Source: Actinospineispora spinosispora DSM 44797 (GTDB lineage: Bacteria; Actinomycetota; Actinomycetes; Mycobacteriales; Pseudonocardiaceae). Taken from it: 64,000 bases of DNA. A program made the position numbers and the translations under genes. Location of the stretch: the NCBI RefSeq assembly GCF_000429025.1, contig NZ_AUBB01000010.1:310001-374000 (forward strand), in the 5' to 3' direction. Shown piece by piece: positions 26,280-34,683 of this stretch. The notes beneath the pieces are model-generated. The model was not told where the DNA came from and did not search any database. It worked only from the letters and a program-made list of their open reading frames with translations. Positions within the stretch are counted from its first letter, which is position 1. Every line of letters begins with the position of its first letter.

Positions 26280-28685
26280 GTGTCTCGCCATGAAGGAGAA
26301 CTGCGCGAAGAGCAGACTTACCTGGTCGGCCTGTACAAGCGGTTGGACGCCGAACGGGTGTGGGTGTCGAAGGCATTGGACGCCGCGCTGCAGGACAGCG
26401 GTGAGACCAGCCTCGAAGCTCGCTGGCTGCGGGACGCGGCCGTGGACACCTGGTCGGATCGCAAGCGCAGGCTGCGGGTCGCGGACAGCGGGCTGTGCTT
26501 CGGCCGGATCGACACCGAGCGCGACGGCCCGTTGCACGTCGGTCGCATCGGCCTGTCGAAGGACGACACCGCGAACAGCCCGGAGCAGGCCGAGTCGACC
26601 GAGGTCGACGTCAGCCGCTCGCTGCTGATCGACTGGCGGGCGCCGGTGGCGCGACCGTTCTACACGGCCACGGGTGCGAACCCGGAAGGCATCTCCCGTC
26701 GCCGCCGGTTCCGCACCCGGGGCCGCGCGCTCGTCGACTTCGCCGACGAACGGTTCGGCGACAACGCCTCCGGCGAGGACGACGGTTCGGACGCGGCGCT
26801 GCTGGCCGCGATCAGCGAGGCTCGCAGCGACGGCATGCGAGACATCGTCGCGACCATCCAGGCGGCGCAGGACGAGGTGATCCGGCTCGGATCGACGGGC
26901 GTCGTGGTCGTGGAGGGCGGCCCGGGCACCGGGAAGACCGCCGTCGCGCTGCACCGCGTCGCCTACCTGCTCTACGAGCACCGCGAGCGCATGGCCCGGC
27001 GCGGTGTGCTGCTGGTCGGCCCCAACCCCGGGTTCCTCGACTACGTGAGCGGCGTGTTGCCCGCGCTCGGCGAGACCGACGTGGTGTTCACGACCCTCGG
27101 GACGCTGATGCCCGGCGTGCGCACGGCACGTCAGGACGGCCAGGACGCCGCGCGGATCAAGGGCAGCGAGGTCATGGTCGAGGTGCTGGAGGCAGCGGTG
27201 CTGGACCGCCAGCGGATCCCGCACGACGACGATCCGATCGAGATCGAGCTCGACGACGTGACCCTGTGGTTGGACGCCGAGATCGGCACGCTGGCCAGGG
27301 ACGCGGCACGCGCCAGCCGTCTCGTGCACAACCAGGCCCGCGCGGTGTTCGACCATCACGTGATCGAGGCGCTGACGTTGCGCGCGGTGGCGAAGATCGG
27401 CGCCGGCTGGCTGAACCCCGAACAGCCCGACCCGATGGCCGTCGAGGTCGCCGCGGAGCTGGGTGAGGCGGAGGAGGACGACGGGCTCGCCGAGAACCTC
27501 ACCGCCGACGTCCGTGCCGAGCTCTCCGGCAGCATCGCGCTCGCCGCGGAGCTGGACGAGCTGTGGCCGATGCTCACGCCACAGCGGCTGCTCGCCGAGC
27601 TGTTCAGCTCACGGGACCGGCTCGAGGTCGCCACGACGATGCTGTCCTCCGACGATCGTGAGGCGCTGTACCGGGAGAACGGCCGCGCCTGGACGGTCTC
27701 CGACGTCCCGCTGCTGGACGAGGCGGTCGACATGCTCGGCTCCGACGGGACCGAGGAAGGGCCTGCCGACTACTCCGCCGACTACCTCATCTCCGCCGAG
27801 GACGACGACGAGGAGCCGCCGGTGGACCCCGAGGAGCTCGACTACGCCGAGGGCGTGCTGGAGATCCTCGACACCGAGGAGGACCCGGACGAAGAGGTCC
27901 TGCGCGCGGTCGACCTGATGGCCGCCGACCAGCTCGCCGAACGCCAGGGAGAGCTGGACCTGCGCAGTCTCGCCGAGCGCGCCTCCTCCGACCGGAACTG
28001 GACCTACGGCCACGTCGTGGTCGACGAGGCACAGGAACTGTCCGAGATGGACTGGCGCGCGCTGATGCGCCGCTGCCCGACCCGCTCGATGACGATCGTC
28101 GGCGACCTGGCGCAGCGCGAGTCTCCCGCCGGAGCCGGGACCTGGTCGTCGATGCTGGACAAGCACGTGCCGGAGCGCTGGGCGTACCGGCAGCTGACGG
28201 TCAACTACCGCACGCCCGCCGACATCATGGACGTCGCGGCCTCGGTGCTCGCCGAGGTCGACCCGAGCCTGCGTCCGCCGGCCTCGGTCCGGCGAACCGG
28301 TGTGGCGCCCTGGGCACGCGAGGTCGCGCCGGGCACGCTCGCCGACGGGGTGCGCCGCGCCCTGGGCGAACTGACCGATGAGGTGGAGGGGACGGTGGCC
28401 GTCATCGCGCCGTCGGGGACCCTGCTGCCGACGGGGCTTTCCTCGTCGACCGTCGACGGACGCGACGTCGCGGTGCTCACCCCGCACGCCGCGAAGGGCC
28501 TGGAGTTCGACGCGGTCGTGCTGTGCGAACCGGAACGCATGCTGGACGGATCCCGGGCCGGCGCGGCCGAGCTGTACGTCTCCCTGACCCGGGCGACCCA
28601 ACGGCTGGGAGTGCTGCACAGCACGCCGCTGCCTCGGTGCCTGTCCGGTCTGCGGGTCGACGTGCCGCAGTCGGTGGCCAGCTGA
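26280..28685 (+). CDS. helD: HelD-like superfamily I DNA/RNA helicase (RNA polymerase recycling type)
   Basis: About 801 residues. The N-terminal coiled-coil (ELREEQTYLVGLYKRLDAERVWV) is the arm that in mycobacterial and Bacillus HelD enters RNA polymerase. Walker A is GGPGTGKTAVALHR, and later motifs include VVVDEAQELSEMDW, VGDLAQRESPAG, LTVNYRTP and LTPHAAKGLEFDAVVL, the UvrD/Rep set. HelD releases stalled polymerase and sigma factor, using ATP to cycle. An unusually acidic segment (about residues 500-540, AEDDDEEPPVDPEE) interrupts the ATPase half. The start is uncertain: GTG 26280 fits the family N terminus; TTG 26193 or 26244 are alternatives. Confidence 0.82.
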   Translation: MSRHEGELREEQTYLVGLYKRLDAERVWVSKALDAALQDSGETSLEARWLRDAAVDTWSDRKRRLRVADSGLCFGRIDTERDGPLHVGRIGLSKDDTANSPEQAESTEVDVSRSLLIDWRAPVARPFYTATGANPEGISRRRRFRTRGRALVDFADERFGDNASGEDDGSDAALLAAISEARSDGMRDIVATIQAAQDEVIRLGSTGVVVVEGGPGTGKTAVALHRVAYLLYEHRERMARRGVLLVGPNPGFLDYVSGVLPALGETDVVFTTLGTLMPGVRTARQDGQDAARIKGSEVMVEVLEAAVLDRQRIPHDDDPIEIELDDVTLWLDAEIGTLARDAARASRLVHNQARAVFDHHVIEALTLRAVAKIGAGWLNPEQPDPMAVEVAAELGEAEEDDGLAENLTADVRAELSGSIALAAELDELWPMLTPQRLLAELFSSRDRLEVATTMLSSDDREALYRENGRAWTVSDVPLLDEAVDMLGSDGTEEGPADYSADYLISAEDDDEEPPVDPEELDYAEGVLEILDTEEDPDEEVLRAVDLMAADQLAERQGELDLRSLAERASSDRNWTYGHVVVDEAQELSEMDWRALMRRCPTRSMTIVGDLAQRESPAGAGTWSSMLDKHVPERWAYRQLTVNYRTPADIMDVAASVLAEVDPSLRPPASVRRTGVAPWAREVAPGTLADGVRRALGELTDEVEGTVAVIAPSGTLLPTGLSSSTVDGRDVAVLTPHAAKGLEFDAVVLCEPERMLDGSRAGAAELYVSLTRATQRLGVLHSTPLPRCLSGLRVDVPQSVAS

Positions 28686-28740
28686 ACGGTGTGACGACGG
28701 TTGCGCGTGAGCTGAATTGTTGCTGTGCCAGGGTGGACGT

Positions 28741-29247
28741 ATGACGCAGCATGCCGTGCGCACCAGGACACTCAGCGCCACCGACTTCGCCGTCCCACCC
28801 GAGGACCGGTACTTCGAGGACTACACCGAAGGGGCCGTGTACGAGTACGGCCACGTGTCGGTCAGCGAGGACGAGATCGTGCGTTACGCGGAGCAGTTCG
28901 ATCCGCAGCCGATTCACATCGACCGTGAGTTCGCCGCTACCGGGCCGTTCGGCGGGTTGATCGCCAGCGGGTGGCATTCCTGTGGATTGATGATGCGGCT
29001 GCTCGCCGACCACTACCTGTCCCGGGTGGCGAGTCTCGCGTCGCCAGGGGGTGATGAGCTGCGGTGGGCCGTTCCTGTCCGGCCCGGTGACCAGTTGCGT
29101 CTCCGTACTACGACCCTGGAGACCCGGGCGTCGCGCACCAAGCCTGATCGCGGCATCCTGCGTACTCGGATCGAGCTCGTCAATCAGGATGATCTGGTTC
29201 CGGTGAGTCTGGTTGCCATGAACATGATGCGTAAGCGGTCTGTCTAG
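28741..29247 (+). CDS. MaoC family (R)-specific enoyl-CoA hydratase-like protein
   Basis: A 168-residue single hot-dog domain. The hydratase-2 motif is FDPQPIHID, with the catalytic Asp and His, followed by GPFGGLIASGWHSCGLMMRLL. It probably hydrates a trans-2-enoyl-CoA or a related thioester; the chain type is not readable. The start is ATG 28741, 6 nt after CAGGGT, a variant of the leaderless -10 pattern. The end of the gene abuts a transposase remnant whose stop codon overlaps this gene's stop on the opposite strand, but the reading frame appears complete. Confidence 0.85.
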   Translation: MTQHAVRTRTLSATDFAVPPEDRYFEDYTEGAVYEYGHVSVSEDEIVRYAEQFDPQPIHIDREFAATGPFGGLIASGWHSCGLMMRLLADHYLSRVASLASPGGDELRWAVPVRPGDQLRLRTTTLETRASRTKPDRGILRTRIELVNQDDLVPVSLVAMNMMRKRSV

Positions 29248-29519
29248 TTCTCGGGACTGCCCAGCGTCTGGTTGACACGGAGTTCTGTGCGAGAGCTCCA
29301 GCGGCGGCGGGCGTGGACCGACCAGAGCTGTTGGAGCGTGCAGAGCTGTTGGAGTGTGCAGGGCCTGTTCACGCGGTTGCGTGAGGCCGTCCAGCCTTGG
29401 CCGGTGAGTTCGGCAGTGATGTAGCGGTAGCCGAACTCGGGGTCGTCGTGGTGGACGTCGAGAGCGGCGTTGATCAGGTGTGCGTCGTCGTGGTCGCGGT
29501 GGGAGACGGGTTTGGCGCT
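29244..29519 (-). pseudogene. IS3-family transposase (orfB) remnant
   Basis: Read on the minus strand, this stretch encodes about 91 residues without a start codon. It contains DAHLINAALDVHHDDPEFGY, RYITAELTGQGWTASRNRV and LWSVHARRR, the segment preceding the catalytic domain in IS3-type transposases. No DDE catalytic region follows, because the frame ends at the TAG at 29246-29244. A tandem duplication, CAGAGCTGTTGGAGCGTG at 29323-29340 and a 17/18 match at 29341-29358, adds repeated CTLQQL. It accounts for most of the 391-bp gap and is a dead fragment of a past insertion. Confidence 0.7.
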
Positions 29520-29648
29520 CCCCTCTTCTGGTCGCGTTGTGTGGGTGGTCGGGGTGGGTCTGATCGCGTTTGTTCTGGCTGTGACCGTTTGCCGCTGGTT
29601 GGGGTCTGTTGGCTGGTTGACCTGCTGATTTCCTGTTTTTGTCGGTGT

Positions 29649-29664
29649 TCGAACGTATGATCGA
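29649..29664 (+). promoter_or_regulatory. LexA (SOS) box-like site at the DUF222-HNH gene
   Basis: TCGAACGTATGATCGA differs at one position from the actinobacterial SOS consensus TCGAAC-N4-GTTCGA. It overlaps TATGAT (29656-29661), a good -10 hexamer 7 nt before ATG 29669. This is the geometry expected for LexA repression. Confidence 0.55.
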
Positions 29665-29668
29665 TGGC

Positions 29669-31309
29669 ATGCAGGGTGGGGTGTCGGTCGGTTCCTGGCT
29701 CGCGGGTATCCCCGCCGGGCCAGTCCTCGGTGCTGTCCTCTCCGCCCTCGACATGAACGCCGTGTCCGATGACTACGTCGTCGATGTGCTGCAGGCCTGT
29801 TCTCGTCAGCGCGCGCATGTCGAAGGGCTGTACACGGCTGCGGTCGCCACGGTGGTGCAACGTGGTTCGGTTGTGGGGTCGGAGCAGTACGCCTCTGATG
29901 AGGTGCGGGCCGCTTTGACGTTGTCGCGGAACCGGGCGCGGACCGAATGCGACTTCGCCCAGATCCTGTGCCTGGAGTTGCCGGCGGTGCATGCGGCGAT
30001 GGTGGCGGGGCTGATCGACCGGGATCGGGCGATGGTGTTCACCCATCACCTCGCCGGCCTGCCCGAAGACCTGACTGCCACTGTGATCGCCCGGATACTG
30101 CCGATCGCGCCAGGGTTGACCACCGGGCAACTGCGGGCCCGAATCCTGAAGCTGATCATCACGGTGGAGCCGGACCGGGCCGAGGACCAGTACGAGCAGG
30201 CCCTGGCTGATCGGATGGTGGTGGGCTACCTCGACTCGGCGGGTACCGCCACGGTCACCGCGACCGGCCTGCCACCGGATGAGGCCGCGGCGGCGACTGA
30301 GCGGATTGCGAAGCTGGCGCTGGCCGCGAAACGTGCGGGGCATCCGGGCCGGATCGATCAGCTGCGTGCCGATATCTTCCTGCGGTTGTTGGATGGGCGG
30401 TTCCATCATCTGACCTGCGCTCAGATGGTCGCCGCGCTGCTGGCCGAAACCTCCCCACCAGCCCCGACCACTCAACCAGCACACACCGAACGGGCGGACA
30501 CCGAGCCGGCCGATGTCGAGCTGGTCGACGCCGCATGGGGTGCTGAGGAATCGGTCGACATCGAGCCGGGCGAGATTGAATCCGGCGCTGAAGAGCAGGT
30601 CGAGATGGTGGGGCGGGTGTCGGGGATCGAGGTGCGGGCCCGGCTCGACACCCTTGCCGGGCTCAACAACCTGCCGGGTGAGCTGCCTGGCTGGGGCCCG
30701 ATTCTGGGGTCGGTCGCTCGGCGCGCCACGGCCCGCCAGCATGGTGGTCAGTGGCGGTGGGTGGTCACCGACGCCGATGGCTATCTGATCGCCGAAGGCA
30801 TCACCCGCCGCCGACCAGCCACCGGCCCACCCGGCTACCGCGCCGAAGGCGGGATCGTGGAACTGGCGATCCCCGCCACCATGCTCGCGCGGCTGGTCAA
30901 AGACCCACCCCGAGCCTGGGCGAAGGTGATCACCGACATCGCCGCCCAGTATCAGCGGCTCCGCGAGCGGGACCGGGTAGAGAGGTTGGATGCCCAGCCG
31001 GGGCGGCGACATCCGGCGAGTGCGCTGCGGCGGTACACCCAGATTCGGGATCGCACCTGCACCGCTCCGGGCTGTCGCCGATCAGCGGTGCAGTCCGAAC
31101 TCGACCACACCCACGACATCCAGCACGGCGGGCCCACCACCACAACCAACCTGGCACCCGCCTGCGCACACGATCACGCACTCAAACACAAAGGAGGCTG
31201 GAAGGTCACCCAACCTCGACCGGGTTACTTCCGCTGGAAGAGCCCACTCGGCCGCATCTATCCGACCAGGGGCGAACCCATCACCGACCCCGATCCGCCC
31301 CCGTTCTAG
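29669..31309 (+). CDS. DUF222 (13E12 repeat) HNH endonuclease domain protein
   Basis: About 546 residues. The DUF222 domain covers roughly residues 15-330 (ADRMVVGYLDSAGTATVTATGLPPDEA; DIFLRLLDG; a Thr/Glu/Pro-rich variable insert around residue 270). The C-terminal HNH nuclease fold has CTAPGC, ELDHTHDIQHGG, TNLAPACAHDHALKH and GWKV. Relatives are the mycobacterial REP13E12 proteins, abundant and recombining, some DNA-damage-induced. In-frame starts further upstream (TTG 29639, GTG 29645, ATG 29657) overlap the SOS-like box, so I prefer ATG 29669. Its TAG overlaps the opposing gene's stop (CTAG). Confidence 0.85.
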   Translation: MQGGVSVGSWLAGIPAGPVLGAVLSALDMNAVSDDYVVDVLQACSRQRAHVEGLYTAAVATVVQRGSVVGSEQYASDEVRAALTLSRNRARTECDFAQILCLELPAVHAAMVAGLIDRDRAMVFTHHLAGLPEDLTATVIARILPIAPGLTTGQLRARILKLIITVEPDRAEDQYEQALADRMVVGYLDSAGTATVTATGLPPDEAAAATERIAKLALAAKRAGHPGRIDQLRADIFLRLLDGRFHHLTCAQMVAALLAETSPPAPTTQPAHTERADTEPADVELVDAAWGAEESVDIEPGEIESGAEEQVEMVGRVSGIEVRARLDTLAGLNNLPGELPGWGPILGSVARRATARQHGGQWRWVVTDADGYLIAEGITRRRPATGPPGYRAEGGIVELAIPATMLARLVKDPPRAWAKVITDIAAQYQRLRERDRVERLDAQPGRRHPASALRRYTQIRDRTCTAPGCRRSAVQSELDHTHDIQHGGPTTTTNLAPACAHDHALKHKGGWKVTQPRPGYFRWKSPLGRIYPTRGEPITDPDPPPF

Positions 31310-31680
31310 AGCTTCAGCCGGATACCGATCGTGCCTTCTGTGCCTCTGCGCAGTGTGCTGCCGAAGACGGTGAGGCGGCCCAGCAGGCCGTAGCGGGACA
31401 CGATGAGCTTGCGGGCCCGGTCCGAGCCTTCGGCGTCCATCAGCTCGGCGCGCGCGGCGGTGTCGGCGCCGGTCGGGACTCCTCGCGCGGTGCAGGGGGC
31501 AAGCCGGACGTTGCCGTCGCGGCGGATGCGTTTCACCTTGCCCGAGTCGACGGCGGTCCAGACGATCAGGCTGTCGCCGTCGCGCGCGGCCCACAGCGGG
31601 GTCGGCACGGGTGTTCCGTCGCGGCGGAAGGTGGTCAGCAGCAGGTAGGAGCTGTCCGCGAGCCTGGTGATCTCGTCCAC
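31306..31680 (-). CDS. PPOX-class F420/FMN-dependent oxidoreductase
   Basis: A 124-residue split-barrel flavin/F420-binding protein of the Rv2061c-like group. Key segments are RLADSSYLLLTTFRRDGTPVPTPLWAARDGDSLIVWTA, KVKRIRRDGNVRLAPC and ARKLIVSRYGLLGR. The longer frame to 31740 adds 20 residues without family resemblance, so GTG 31680 is chosen. It could reduce a small molecule with F420H2 or simply bind the cofactor; the partner is unknown. It lies antiparallel between the DUF222 gene and hisF, and its stop codon shares bases with that of the DUF222 gene. Confidence 0.82.
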   Translation of the reverse strand: MDEITRLADSSYLLLTTFRRDGTPVPTPLWAARDGDSLIVWTAVDSGKVKRIRRDGNVRLAPCTARGVPTGADTAARAELMDAEGSDRARKLIVSRYGLLGRLTVFGSTLRRGTEGTIGIRLKL

Positions 31681-31744
31681 ACCCGAACTGTGCCACGGTG
31701 GAGGGCACCCGCGACCGGCGGGATCAGCCGTTCGGGGCAACCTT

Positions 31745-31750
31745 TAGGGT
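31745..31750 (+). promoter_or_regulatory. -10 hexamer of hisF (leaderless)
   Basis: TAGGGT ends 6 nt before ATG 31757, so hisF has its own promoter after the interruption of the his cluster. Confidence 0.6.
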
Positions 31751-31756
31751 GGCCGT

Positions 31757-32530
31757 ATGGCCGTTGCGGTGCGCGTGATCCCCTGCCTGGACGTGGATGC
31801 GGGTCGGGTGGTGAAGGGGGTCAACTTCCTGGATCTGGTGGACGCGGGCGACCCGGTCGAGATGGCCGGTGTGTACGACGGGGAAGGCGCAGACGAACTG
31901 ACCTTCCTGGACGTCTCCGCGTCCTCGGGTGAGCGGGCGACCATGGTCGACGTGGTGCGGCGCACCGCGGAGCAGGTGTTCATCCCGCTGACCGTCGGCG
32001 GGGGAATCCGCTCGACCGACGACATCGACCGGATGCTGCGTGCCGGTGCCGACAAGGTCAGCATCAACACCGCCGCGATCACCCGTCCGGAGCTGCTCCA
32101 CGAGGCGAGCCGACGGTTCGGTGCGCAGTGCATCGTGCTGTCCGTCGACGCCCGGCGGGTGCCCGAGGGTGATGCACCGACCCGGTCCGGCTGGGAGGTC
32201 ACCACACATGGTGGCAGGCGCGGCACCGGGATCGACGCGGTCGAATGGGCCGAACGCGGCCAGGAGCTCGGCGTCGGGGAGATTCTGCTGAACTCGATGG
32301 ACGCCGACGGGACCCGAGCGGGCTTCGACCTGACGATGATCACGGCGGTCCGCGCGGTGGTCGACGTACCGGTGATCGCCAGCGGGGGAGCGGGGGAACT
32401 GTCGCACTTCGGTCCCGCCGTCCGGGCCGGCGCGGACGCGGTGCTCGCCGCCAGCGTCTTCCACTTCGGCCAGCTGCGGATCAGTGAGGTGAAGGACGCA
32501 CTGCGCGCCGAGCTGGTGGAAGTGCGGTGA
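31757..32530 (+). CDS. hisF: Imidazole glycerol phosphate synthase, cyclase subunit
   Basis: A 257-residue TIM barrel that uses ammonia from HisH to close the imidazole ring and release AICAR. Asp12 in [18 protein letters not shown] and the Asp in VLSVDAR are the catalytic acids. DLTFLDV-type phosphate loops, [10 protein letters not shown] and [13 protein letters not shown] bind the two phosphates. It is separated from hisH by about 6.4 kb and transcribed from its own predicted start. The stop overlaps the GTG of the next gene. Confidence 0.96.
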   Translation: MAVAVRVIPCLDVDAGRVVKGVNFLDLVDAGDPVEMAGVYDGEGADELTFLDVSASSGERATMVDVVRRTAEQVFIPLTVGGGIRSTDDIDRMLRAGADKVSINTAAITRPELLHEASRRFGAQCIVLSVDARRVPEGDAPTRSGWEVTTHGGRRGTGIDAVEWAERGQELGVGEILLNSMDADGTRAGFDLTMITAVRAVVDVPVIASGGAGELSHFGPAVRAGADAVLAASVFHFGQLRISEVKDALRAELVEVR

Positions 32531-33684
32531 GTTTTCTCGCGGCCGCCAGGCGTGAACGGCTGGCGGCCGGTGTGCTGGTCGGGCTCGCCATCGTGTTCGT
32601 GGGCGTCGCGCTGTTGCAGCGAATGCACCGGGGCGAGGCCGACGTCCTGCTGCCCCTGGCGTTGCTGGCCGCCGATCTGACCATCGCGGCCGCTCTGCTG
32701 TCCGGCTGGTACTCGGTGCGTCCCGTCGCACAGGGACTGGCGATCTTCGGTGCGTTGGCGCACGTGCTGCTGCTGTTGGGTGGGCGGCCCGAGCTGATCC
32801 GTGTCACCTCCGGTCTGCTGGCCGCCGCGCACGTGTACAGCCTGGTGCTGCTGTTCCAGCTCGGCGCCGGCTACGACTACGAAGACGAGGACGACGAGCA
32901 GGAAGCCGCCGAGGTCGAGCCGGCCCAGGTCGCCGAGGCGCCACCGACGGAGGCCGCCGCCTCGGTACCGCCGATCTCCGAACCGAGCGGTGAACCGGCC
33001 GCGGCACCAGCGCCGGAGCAACCCGCCCCGTTGCCCGCCACCGAGCCTCTTGCCGAGTCCTCCGGCGAGGAAGCCTCAGTCGACCAGACACCCGCTGCCG
33101 AGCCGGCCACCGATGAGGAGGACGCCGCCTCGGCCTCCGACGCCACGGAGGTCTCGGCCTCCGACTCTTCTGTTGCCGACGCCTCGGCCTCCGACACCGC
33201 TTCTCCCGTCTCCGATGTCTCCGACGGCCCTGACGCCGCTTCTCCTGACGCCGCTTCTCCTGACGCCGACGCCTCCCAGGTCGCTGTCTCCGAGGCCACT
33301 GAGGCCACTGAGGCCACTGAGGTCGCCGTCGCCCACGCCGCGACCTCAGGGGATGCAGTCCCCGATGTCACCGCGTCCGACACAGGTTCCTCGGCGGACT
33401 CCACGGGCGTCGCGGTCCCTGACACCGCCGCGGACGTTGTCGACGAGCAACCGGGTGGGGAGCCCTCGGAGAACGCGATCGAGGATCAGCAGGGCCCCGT
33501 CGAGGCCAGAGGGCCCGAGCCGTCCGGGCCGGACCAGCAGACGCCGGGGGAGGTGCCGACCGCCCGATCCGAGGGAGGGCAGAATGAGGAGGAGCAGGAT
33601 CAGCTGACCCGGGACCAGGCCGTTCCGGTCACCACGACCGTCGGGGCCGAGCAGGCTCCGGCAAGCGAGGAGCGTGCCACATGA
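32527..33684 (+). CDS. Membrane protein with four helices and a long acidic repetitive tail
   Basis: A 385-residue protein of unknown function lying inside the hisF-hisI operon, with GTGA overlap to hisF and ATGA overlap to hisI. Hydrophobic segments are near residues 13-31, 40-59, 66-84 and 92-111. The rest (about 117-385) is low-complexity, dominated by Ala, Glu, Asp, Ser, Pro and Thr, and probably disordered in the cytoplasm. The tail DNA carries short tandem repeats (15-mer GACGCCGCTTCTCCT twice at 33232-33261, and GAGGCCACT three times at 33292-33318). The tail length therefore probably varies between strains. Small membrane proteins at this site are common in relatives; the tail is the odd part. 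Confidence 0.7.
   Translation: MSFLAAARRERLAAGVLVGLAIVFVGVALLQRMHRGEADVLLPLALLAADLTIAAALLSGWYSVRPVAQGLAIFGALAHVLLLLGGRPELIRVTSGLLAAAHVYSLVLLFQLGAGYDYEDEDDEQEAAEVEPAQVAEAPPTEAAASVPPISEPSGEPAAAPAPEQPAPLPATEPLAESSGEEASVDQTPAAEPATDEEDAASASDATEVSASDSSVADASASDTASPVSDVSDGPDAASPDAASPDADASQVAVSEATEATEATEVAVAHAATSGDAVPDVTASDTGSSADSTGVAVPDTAADVVDEQPGGEPSENAIEDQQGPVEARGPEPSGPDQQTPGEVPTARSEGGQNEEEQDQLTRDQAVPVTTTVGAEQAPASEERAT
33232..33318 (+). repeat. Short tandem repeats in the coding region of the acidic tail
   Basis: GACGCCGCTTCTCCT occurs twice in tandem at 33232-33261, and GAGGCCACT three times at 33292-33318. Both unit lengths are multiples of three, so slippage keeps the reading frame. Confidence 0.8.
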
Positions 33685-34037
33685 GTCTGAAGCCGGAGAT
33701 CGCGGCGCGGTTAAAGCGCAACCAGGACGGCCTGGTGTGCGCGGTCGCGCAGCAGCACGGCACCGGCGAGGTGCTGATGGTCGCCTGGATGGACGACGAG
33801 GCACTGGACCGCACCCTCGCCACGCGTAAGGCCACCTACTTCTCCCGCAGCCGTCAGCAGTACTGGGTCAAGGGCGAGACGTCCGGCCACACCCAGTACG
33901 TGCACGAGGTCCGTCTGGACTGCGACGGCGACACCATTCTGCTGACCGTGGACCAGACCGGTGCCGCCTGCCACACCGGCGACCACACCTGCTTCGACGC
34001 GCAGGTACTGCTCGCCTCGGAGTCCGTGCCCGCCTGA
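33681..34037 (+). CDS. hisI: Phosphoribosyl-AMP cyclohydrolase
   Basis: A 118-residue zinc enzyme opening the adenine ring of PR-AMP, the third step of histidine synthesis. [23 protein letters not shown] [24 protein letters not shown], and the metal-binding [26 protein letters not shown] with its cysteines are diagnostic. It is the stand-alone cyclohydrolase; HisE is not fused and is not in the window. The start overlaps the preceding membrane protein gene. Convergent with the tetR-type gene. Confidence 0.95.
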   Translation: MSLKPEIAARLKRNQDGLVCAVAQQHGTGEVLMVAWMDDEALDRTLATRKATYFSRSRQQYWVKGETSGHTQYVHEVRLDCDGDTILLTVDQTGAACHTGDHTCFDAQVLLASESVPA

Positions 34038-34050
34038 CCGGCGCCGGGGA

Positions 34051-34659
34051 TCAGCCGATCGAGCCGGTCAGATAGCGCTGCAGGGTCGGTCCGATCGCGC
34101 CGGCCAGCGTGTCGACGTCCGCTGAGGCGAGCGGCTCGAGTTTGATCACGTAGCGGGCCATCCCGAGACCGACCATCTGGGAGCCGCACAGGCTGGCGCG
34201 CAGGTCAGCGTCCGGCGACGAGAACGCCCCGACGAGCTTCCCGAAGATCACCTCGCTGACGAACTCACGCACCATCCGGGCCGCGGTGTCGTGGTTGGCG
34301 ACGCTGCGCAGCAGGCCCACGAACGGGCCGCCGTCGTGGGCGTCCCACACACTGAGGAAAGTGCGGACGATCCGCTCGCCGGTTCCTTCCGGATCGCCGT
34401 CCAGCAGCCGCGACAACAGCGCGTCCGGGTTGACCGGGAGTTCCAGTGCCGCCGCGAACAGGCCTTCCTTGCCCCCGAACCAGTGGTTGACCATCGCCGC
34501 GTCCACGCCCGCCGAGGTCGCGATCGAGCGCACCCTGGCCCCCTGGTAGCCGCGTTCGGTGAACTCGGCCCGCGCCGCGGACAGCAAGGCCGCCCTGGTG
34601 TCCTCGCCACTGGGGCGTCGGCCTCGACGCCTTTCGGCGGATTCGGATGCTGCACTCAC
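34051..34659 (-). CDS. TetR family transcriptional regulator
   Basis: A 202-residue repressor-type protein. The N-terminal helix-turn-helix, about residues 18-62, reads [41 protein letters not shown], followed by [11 protein letters not shown]. The C-terminal ligand domain (TetR_C-like, with [21 protein letters not shown]) resembles the Rv-type regulators with a short all-helical pocket. It is divergent from trpE with only 24 bp between starts, so it may control trpE or itself; no ligand can be inferred. GTG 34659 is chosen; CAAGAT lies 6 nt upstream. A much longer open frame upstream is an artefact of GC3 bias. Confidence 0.85.
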   Translation of the reverse strand: MSAASESAERRRGRRPSGEDTRAALLSAARAEFTERGYQGARVRSIATSAGVDAAMVNHWFGGKEGLFAAALELPVNPDALLSRLLDGDPEGTGERIVRTFLSVWDAHDGGPFVGLLRSVANHDTAARMVREFVSEVIFGKLVGAFSSPDADLRASLCGSQMVGLGMARYVIKLEPLASADVDTLAGAIGPTLQRYLTGSIG

Positions 34660-34683
34660 GGCCTCATCTTGACACCCGGCACA

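Noticed and set aside
33292..33318. Tandem GAGGCCACT repeats as a CRISPR-like or regulatory array
   Set aside because: The units are contiguous, in frame and encode the acidic tail, so they are coding microsatellites.
34669..34674. TTGACA as a -35 box for trpE
   Set aside because: The hexamer is perfect, but the matching -10 would fall inside the trpE coding sequence with no TANNNT there.
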